From JAJFJD01 sp965228975 (GTDB taxonomy: Bacteria > Pseudomonadota > Alphaproteobacteria > UBA8366): 64,000 nucleotides of DNA. The position numbers and the translations under genes are program-made. Under the pieces are notes generated by a model, which saw only the letters and a list, made by a program, of their open reading frames with translations, did not search any database and was not told where the DNA came from. The stretch is from the NCBI GenBank assembly GCA_965228975.1, contig OZ245851.1, positions 4,216,001 through 4,280,000 of the forward strand, given 5' to 3'. Positions 59,980-64,000 of the stretch are shown one piece after another (positions within the stretch are counted from its first letter, which is position 1; every line of letters starts with the position of its first letter).

Positions 59980-60069
59980 TGGCGGAGAGACAGGGATTCG
60001 AACCCTGGGTACGCTCGCGCGCACAACGGTTTTCGAGACCGCCCCGTTCGACCACTCCGGCACCTCTCC
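59980..60069 (-). tRNA. tRNA-Ser (anticodon CGA)
   Basis: On the minus strand a 90-nt class II tRNA: acceptor GGAGAGG paired with CCTCTCC-type 3' side, D-arm, anticodon loop CTCGAAA giving anticodon CGA (reads UCG serine codons), a long variable arm (TGTGCGCGCGAGCGTAC), T-loop GGTTCGAATCC and an encoded CCA at 59982-59980. The long variable arm confirms serine. It is probably the chromosome-side border of the island. Confidence 0.92.
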
Positions 60070-60195
60070 GCGGGCGTTGCCGGCGATGCCGACCCCGAAT
60101 GCGCGGGAACCTACCGCAAGCCCCCGCATGCCGCAAGCGGAACCCTGCCCACCGGCGATATTGCATTCCCGCGCCGTACCGCCGACATTACACGG

Positions 60196-61212
60196 ATGGA
60201 ACCGGCGCAAAACCCTTCGGTAATCCCCTTGATCGATCTGGGGGAGGCCGGCCCCGCCGCCCTGGTGAACAGCCATCGCGACATGGCCGAGGCGCTGATC
60301 GAGGCAGGCCACCGGATGCTGCCCGGCCCGCTGCTGCCGATCGCGGACCGGTTGTCGCGCCGATGGGCCGTTCGATCCGATAATCCGCATCACGATGAGA
60401 TCGCCGGCCTTTCCGCACAACTCTCAACCGGAATCTGGTTCATGAACCTGTGTTTCGAATGGGGCTGCACCACCGGCGTCGCACCCGACCCGAAAGGCGA
60501 CGGCATGCGGATGCTGCGAACGCTGGACTGGCCGTTCCACGGAATCGGCCGGCATGTGGTGCTGGCGCGCCAGACCGGACCGGCGGGCGATTTCTATAAT
60601 ATCACCTGGCCCGGCTTCGTCGGGGTGATCACCGCCTCCGCGCCGGGGCGATTCGTCCTCGCCATCAACCAAGCGCCGCTGGTCCGGCGCGGTTATCTGC
60701 CGTGGCCGGCGGATTGGCTGGCGAACCGGGTCAAGGTTTTCCAGAGTCGGCAGCTGCCGCCGGCCCATCTGGCCCGCCGGGTCATGGAGACCTGCCGCAG
60801 TTACGACGAGGCGAAGGATATGGTGGAGACCACGCCGATTGCTCTTCCCGCCTTCTATTCGTTGTCGGGCATCAAAGCCGGCGACGGCTGCGTCATCGAA
60901 CGGACCGAAACCGGTGCTTGGGTGCACGAAGCCCCGACTTCCATCGCCAACCATTGGTTAAGTCCGGGCCTGCGCGGCAAGCCGCGCGGGATCGAAAGCG
61001 AACGCCGGCACCGTATGATGAACGGGCTTTGCCGCAATCCGGTGCCCGGTTTCGACTGGCTGGTCGAACCGGTTCTCAACACGGAGACCCGGCTCAGCGT
61101 GGTCGCCAACGCGGGGAACGGCGATCTTCTGGTACAGGGGTGGGAGGAAGACGGCCCCGCGACCGAGGTATTCGACCTCTCGGCGGCCACATCCGCCGGC
61201 ACGGAAAACTAA
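60196..61212 (+). CDS. Acid-ceramidase/penicillin-acylase-like Ntn hydrolase family protein
   Basis: A 338-residue protein. The likely nucleophile is Cys91 in FEWGCTTGVAPD, followed by MLRTLDWPFHG; this Cys-Thr-Thr plus R-x-L-D-W pattern is that of the acid ceramidase/NAAA/C45 branch of Ntn hydrolases. Residues before Cys91 would be the propeptide removed by self-cleavage. It should hydrolyse an amide of a small or acyl substrate. ATG 60196 is preferred; the longer open frame upstream runs through the tRNA gene. It is monocistronic, between the tRNA and rplU. Confidence 0.75.
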   Translation: MEPAQNPSVIPLIDLGEAGPAALVNSHRDMAEALIEAGHRMLPGPLLPIADRLSRRWAVRSDNPHHDEIAGLSAQLSTGIWFMNLCFEWGCTTGVAPDPKGDGMRMLRTLDWPFHGIGRHVVLARQTGPAGDFYNITWPGFVGVITASAPGRFVLAINQAPLVRRGYLPWPADWLANRVKVFQSRQLPPAHLARRVMETCRSYDEAKDMVETTPIALPAFYSLSGIKAGDGCVIERTETGAWVHEAPTSIANHWLSPGLRGKPRGIESERRHRMMNGLCRNPVPGFDWLVEPVLNTETRLSVVANAGNGDLLVQGWEEDGPATEVFDLSAATSAGTEN

Positions 61213-61232
61213 GTTTCCGGGCGACTTGGCCG

Positions 61233-61260
61233 TTGACTTGCCGGCGCGCACGAGTATAGT
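61233..61260 (+). promoter_or_regulatory. Sigma-70 promoter of rplU-rpmA
   Basis: TTGACT (61233-61238), 16-bp spacer, TATAGT (61255-61260). The predicted leader of about 85 nt before rplU includes AGAAAGCCCGGATATCCTGG and AAAGCCCGATAACGGATACC, a repeated AAAGCCCG-GATA motif that could fold into a regulatory structure. Confidence 0.75.
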
Positions 61261-61352
61261 CCCGCGGCGAGTTTACGGGCACCAGAAAGCCCGGATATCC
61301 TGGATGAAAGCCCGATAACGGATACCCAGGTCCGGCAGCGAGATACAAACCC

Positions 61353-61922
61353 ATGTTTGCAGTAATCAAAACCGGCGGCAAACAATACAAGGTCGCCAAA
61401 GACGATGTCATCGCGGTGGAGAAGCTCGAGGGCGATCCCGGCGCGACGGTTGAACTCACCGACGTCCTGATGGTTGGCGACGACAAGGCCCAGACCACCG
61501 GCACGCCGCTGGTCGACGGCGCCACGGTCGCGGCCGAAGTGGTCAAGCAGGACCGCAGCGCGAAGATCATCGTCTTCAAGAAGAAGCGCCGCAAGGACTA
61601 CCGGCGGACCAAGGGCCATCGGCAACAGGTCACCGTGTTGCGGATCACCGATATCCTGACGGACGGGAAGAAGCCGGCCAAGAAGGCCGCTGCGAAGAAA
61701 CCCGCCGCCAAGGAAGAGGCGAAACCGGCGGCGAAGGCCGACGACAAGCCGGCGGCCAAGCCCGCGCCGAAAAAACGGGCCGCGAAAAAGACAGCGGCAA
61801 AGAAACCTGCCGCCAAGAAACCGGCGGCAAAGAAGACCGCCGCGAAGAAGCCGGCGGCAAAAAAGCCCGCCGCCAAGAAACCCGCGGCGAAGAAACCAGC
61901 GTCTAAAAAGACCGAGGAGTAA
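61353..61922 (+). CDS. rplU: 50S ribosomal protein bL21 with Lys/Ala-rich C-terminal extension
   Basis: Residues 1-103 are a normal bL21: MFAVIKTGGKQYKVAKDDVI, GDPGATVELTDVLMVGDD and YRRTKGHRQQVTVLRITDIL. It binds 23S rRNA in the large subunit. Residues 104-189 are a low-complexity tail of repeated AAKKPAAKKPAA units, nearly doubling the protein; bL21 is usually about 103 residues. Such tails occur in a number of Alphaproteobacteria. rpmA follows after 6 bp. Confidence 0.95.
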   Translation: MFAVIKTGGKQYKVAKDDVIAVEKLEGDPGATVELTDVLMVGDDKAQTTGTPLVDGATVAAEVVKQDRSAKIIVFKKKRRKDYRRTKGHRQQVTVLRITDILTDGKKPAKKAAAKKPAAKEEAKPAAKADDKPAAKPAPKKRAAKKTAAKKPAAKKPAAKKTAAKKPAAKKPAAKKPAAKKPASKKTEE

Positions 61923-61928
61923 CGCAGC

Positions 61929-62195
61929 ATGGCTCATAAGAAAGCAGGCGGCAGTTCACGCAATGGTCGCGACTCCGAAGGCCGGCGCCTCGGCGTCAAG
62001 AAGTACGGCGGCGAATCCGTGATCTCCGGCAACATCATCATTCGCCAGCGCGGCACGAAAGTGCACCCCGGCACGAATGTCGGCATGGGCAAGGATCACA
62101 CCCTGTTCGCCCTGAAGGACGGCACGGTGAAGTTCCACAAGACCCGGAGCCGGACCACCGTTCACGTGGAACCGGCGGCGGCCGCTGCGGAATAG
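61929..62195 (+). CDS. rpmA: 50S ribosomal protein bL27
   Basis: An 88-residue bL27: AHKKAGGSSRNGRDSEGRRL, GVKKYGGESVISGNIIIRQR, GTKVHPGTNVGMGKDHTLFA. Its N-terminus reaches the peptidyl-transferase centre. It has the short Proteobacteria-type start (MAHKKAGG) without the cleaved extension of Firmicutes. A hairpin (AGCCCCGGTGG-GAG-CCACCGGTGGGGCT, 62194-62221) lies at its stop codon and a strong terminator 50 bp beyond. Confidence 0.96.
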   Translation: MAHKKAGGSSRNGRDSEGRRLGVKKYGGESVISGNIIIRQRGTKVHPGTNVGMGKDHTLFALKDGTVKFHKTRSRTTVHVEPAAAAAE

Positions 62196-62247
62196 CCCCG
62201 GTGGGAGCCACCGGTGGGGCTCCCCTCAAACGGCCGGCAGGTTGGCG

Positions 62248-62280
62248 AAGGGAGATGGAAGTCCGTCTCCCTTTTATTTT
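62248..62280 (+). terminator. Intrinsic terminator after rpmA
   Basis: AAGGGAGA (62248-62255) pairs with TCTCCCTT (62266-62273), with further GGA/TCC pairing inside, followed by TTTTATTTTTT. It separates rplU-rpmA from obgE. Confidence 0.85.
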
Positions 62281-62336
62281 TTGCTGCCGGGGTCTGGAAT
62301 CCGGATACCAGCCCCGGCACGCATGGTTGCGGTACG

Positions 62337-63386
62337 ATGAAATTTCTCGATCAAGCCAAAATACACGTGAAGAGCGGCAACGGCGGCGCCGGCTGCATGT
62401 CGTTCCGCCGCGAACGCAATATCCCGCGCGGCGGCCCCGACGGCGGTGACGGCGGCCGCGGCGGCGACGTCGTCGTCCAGGCGGTCGAGGGGCTCAACAC
62501 GCTGATCGACTACCGCTACCGGCAGCATTTCAAGGCGAGCAGCGGGGACCACGGCAAAGGCCGGCAACGCAATGGTGCTGCGGGCGAAACCGCTGTGCTG
62601 GATGTCCCCGTCGGCACGCAAATTCTTGCCGAGGACAACGAAACCCTGATCGCCGACCTTACCCGGGCGGGCCAGCGGATGGTCCTGCTGAAAGGCGGCG
62701 ACGGCGGTTTCGGCAATCTTCACTACAAATCCGCGACCACACGCGCCCCGCGCCGCTTCGATCCGGGCCGGCCGGGTTCGGAGATGTGGATATGGCTGCG
62801 GCTCAAACTGCTGGCCGATGCCGGCTTGGTCGGGCTGCCGAACGCGGGAAAGTCGACATTCCTCGCCGCGGTCTCGCGCGCCCGGCCCAAGATCGCGGAC
62901 TATCCGTTCACCACGCTGCACCCGCAACTCGGCGTCGTGCATGTGGACGAGAAGGAATTCGTCCTCGCCGATATCCCGGGGTTGATCGAAGGTGCCCACG
63001 AAGGGCATGGGCTGGGCGACCGTTTCCTGGGTCATATCGAGCGTTGCGGCGTGTTGCTCCATCTGGTGGACGGAACGCAGCCCGACGTGGCCGACGCCTA
63101 CCGCACGATCCGCGGCGAACTCGAAGCCTATGGCGCGGGCCTCGCCGAAAAAGCCGAAATCGTCGCGCTGAACAAATGCGACGCGCTTACCGAGGAAGTG
63201 GCCGCCGAACGGGCCGCGATGCTGGCCGACGCCGCGGGCGAGGCCCCGTTGATGCTCTCCGGCGTGACCGGGGACGGCGTGCAGGATGCCTTGCGGCGTC
63301 TGCTGGCGGCGATCCAGGAAAAACGCGACGCGGACAAGGCGGCCGAGGCGCCGGAACCCGCGGTGCAGGAAACCTGGTCGCCATGA
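62337..63386 (+). CDS. obgE: GTPase ObgE/CgtA
   Basis: A 350-residue ribosome-assembly GTPase. The Obg fold has glycine-rich GGPDGGDGGRGGDVV (about residues 30-45); the G domain has G1 GLPNAGKSTF (165-174), G3 ADIPGLIEGA and G4 NKCD. It starts at ATG 62337 (MKFLDQAKI), as in all family members. The C-terminus is a short variable acidic tail. Its TGA overlaps the proB ATG (ATGA), so the two are coupled. Confidence 0.96.
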   Translation: MKFLDQAKIHVKSGNGGAGCMSFRRERNIPRGGPDGGDGGRGGDVVVQAVEGLNTLIDYRYRQHFKASSGDHGKGRQRNGAAGETAVLDVPVGTQILAEDNETLIADLTRAGQRMVLLKGGDGGFGNLHYKSATTRAPRRFDPGRPGSEMWIWLRLKLLADAGLVGLPNAGKSTFLAAVSRARPKIADYPFTTLHPQLGVVHVDEKEFVLADIPGLIEGAHEGHGLGDRFLGHIERCGVLLHLVDGTQPDVADAYRTIRGELEAYGAGLAEKAEIVALNKCDALTEEVAAERAAMLADAAGEAPLMLSGVTGDGVQDALRRLLAAIQEKRDADKAAEAPEPAVQETWSP

Positions 63387-64000
63387 ACGGCCGACTCAGC
63401 GACAGCAAGCGGCTGGTCGTCAAGATCGGCTCGACCCTGCTGGTCGACGAAACCACCGGCGCCGTTCGCCATGGTTGGCTGGAAGCGCTCGCCGAGGACA
63501 TCGCGCAATGCCATCGCCGGGGAAAGGAAATCCTGGTGGTGTCATCCGGCGCCATCGCGGTCGGCCGCCAGCGGCTTGGCCTGACGGACATGGACCGCGC
63601 CCTTCGCCTCGAGGAAAAGCAGGCCGCCGCGGCGGCGGGCCAAATTCGCCTTGCCCATGCCTATGAACAGGCGCTCGCCAAGCACGATATCCCGGTCGCC
63701 CAGGTTCTCGTGACGCCGGACGATACCGAGGAACGTCGCCGGCATCTGAATGCGCGCAGCACGCTGACACAGCTCTTGTCGTTCAACGTCGTTCCGGTCA
63801 TCAACGAGAACGATACGGTCGGCACCGATGAAATCCGCTTCGGCGACAACGACCGGCTCGCAGCACGGGTCGCCGCGATGGTCAGCGCCGACACGCTGAT
63901 TCTGTTCTCCGATATCGACGGGCTGTACGACGCGGACCCCAGCGAGAAGGCCGACGCCAACCGGCTGGAGCGGGTCGCCACCATCACCCCGGCGATCGAG
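63383..64000 (+). CDS. proB: Glutamate 5-kinase, N-terminal part (continues past the window)
   Basis: The first 206 codons of glutamate 5-kinase, first step of proline synthesis. RLVVKIGSTLLVDE (phosphate-binding), VVSSGAIAVGRQRLGL, NENDTV and FGDNDRLAARVA are the amino-acid-kinase motifs in order. The start overlaps the obgE stop. The PUA C-terminal domain lies outside the window. Confidence 0.95.
   Translation, partial: MNGRLSDSKRLVVKIGSTLLVDETTGAVRHGWLEALAEDIAQCHRRGKEILVVSSGAIAVGRQRLGLTDMDRALRLEEKQAAAAAGQIRLAHAYEQALAKHDIPVAQVLVTPDDTEERRRHLNARSTLTQLLSFNVVPVINENDTVGTDEIRFGDNDRLAARVAAMVSADTLILFSDIDGLYDADPSEKADANRLERVATITPAIE

Noticed and set aside
59980..60069. A duplicated tRNA-Ser 3' end as att site at the other side of the island
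   Set aside because: No second copy of the tRNA 3' end was found in the window; the far end may lie outside it or the tRNA may not be the target.
1..64000. CRISPR array
   Set aside because: No regularly spaced identical repeats were seen anywhere in the window; the repeat copies in 1-13.4 kb are hundreds to thousands of bases apart.

Overview
The window looks like chromosomal DNA of a moderately GC-rich alphaproteobacterium, probably of the Rhodospirillales type. The evidence is the housekeeping block rplU-rpmA-obgE-proB at the right end, three PraR/PhrR-like XRE regulators of the kind common in Alphaproteobacteria, a BigR/SqrR-type ArsR protein, and Alphaproteobacteria-style island genes (DUF3489, DUF2924, DUF5681). 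The species assignment is inference.

Region 1 (1-13.4 kb) is loosely packed. It holds the tail of a glyoxalase, a methyltransferase, an ArsR-truncated haemoglobin fusion, a TauD-like dioxygenase, two XRE regulators, a PAS histidine kinase, a TadG-like von Willebrand factor protein, a small secreted cysteine protein and a lone CheY-type receiver. Long gaps carry a dispersed repeat family built around GCGGACATT. They also carry three look-alike small-RNA candidates (two on plus, one on minus). Each has a GTGA-N6-TCAC (Crp/FNR-type) palindrome centred 41.5 bp before the predicted start, a -10 hexamer, a C-rich anti-Shine-Dalgarno-like core and a strong intrinsic terminator. The secreted protein gene has the same promoter layout.

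Region 2 (13.6-30 kb) is a catabolic block: an isocitrate-lyase/PEP-mutase family lyase, hydantoinase B and A subunits, enoyl-CoA hydratase, a double-length CaiB-type CoA-transferase, a carboxymuconolactone-decarboxylase-like protein, an SDR protein, two MmgE/PrpD proteins, a second TauD-like dioxygenase and a third XRE regulator. It is littered with IS6-family remnants. The substrate is unknown.

Region 3 (30-57 kb) is a defence island: McrBC with an EVE-like reader, a MerR regulator between inverted 19-bp sites, a ParB-methyltransferase/DUF5681/terminase cassette with no phage structural genes, a TM0106-type RecB-like nuclease, SbcCD, an operon of three small unknown proteins plus HNH plus SF2 helicase divergent from an RtcR-like AAA+ regulator that lacks the GAFTGA loop, and a type I Zorya system (zorABCD) whose zorD is split by a frameshift. 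IS3 remnants bracket Zorya.

Region 4 (57.4-60.1 kb) is the mobility end of the island: DUF3489, DUF2924 and a large serine recombinase in one overlapping operon, stopping about 200 bp from a tRNA-Ser(CGA). Region 5 (60.2-64 kb) is core chromosome: an Ntn-type amidohydrolase, a clear sigma-70 promoter, rplU with a lysine/alanine-rich tail, rpmA, a terminator, obgE and the start of proB.
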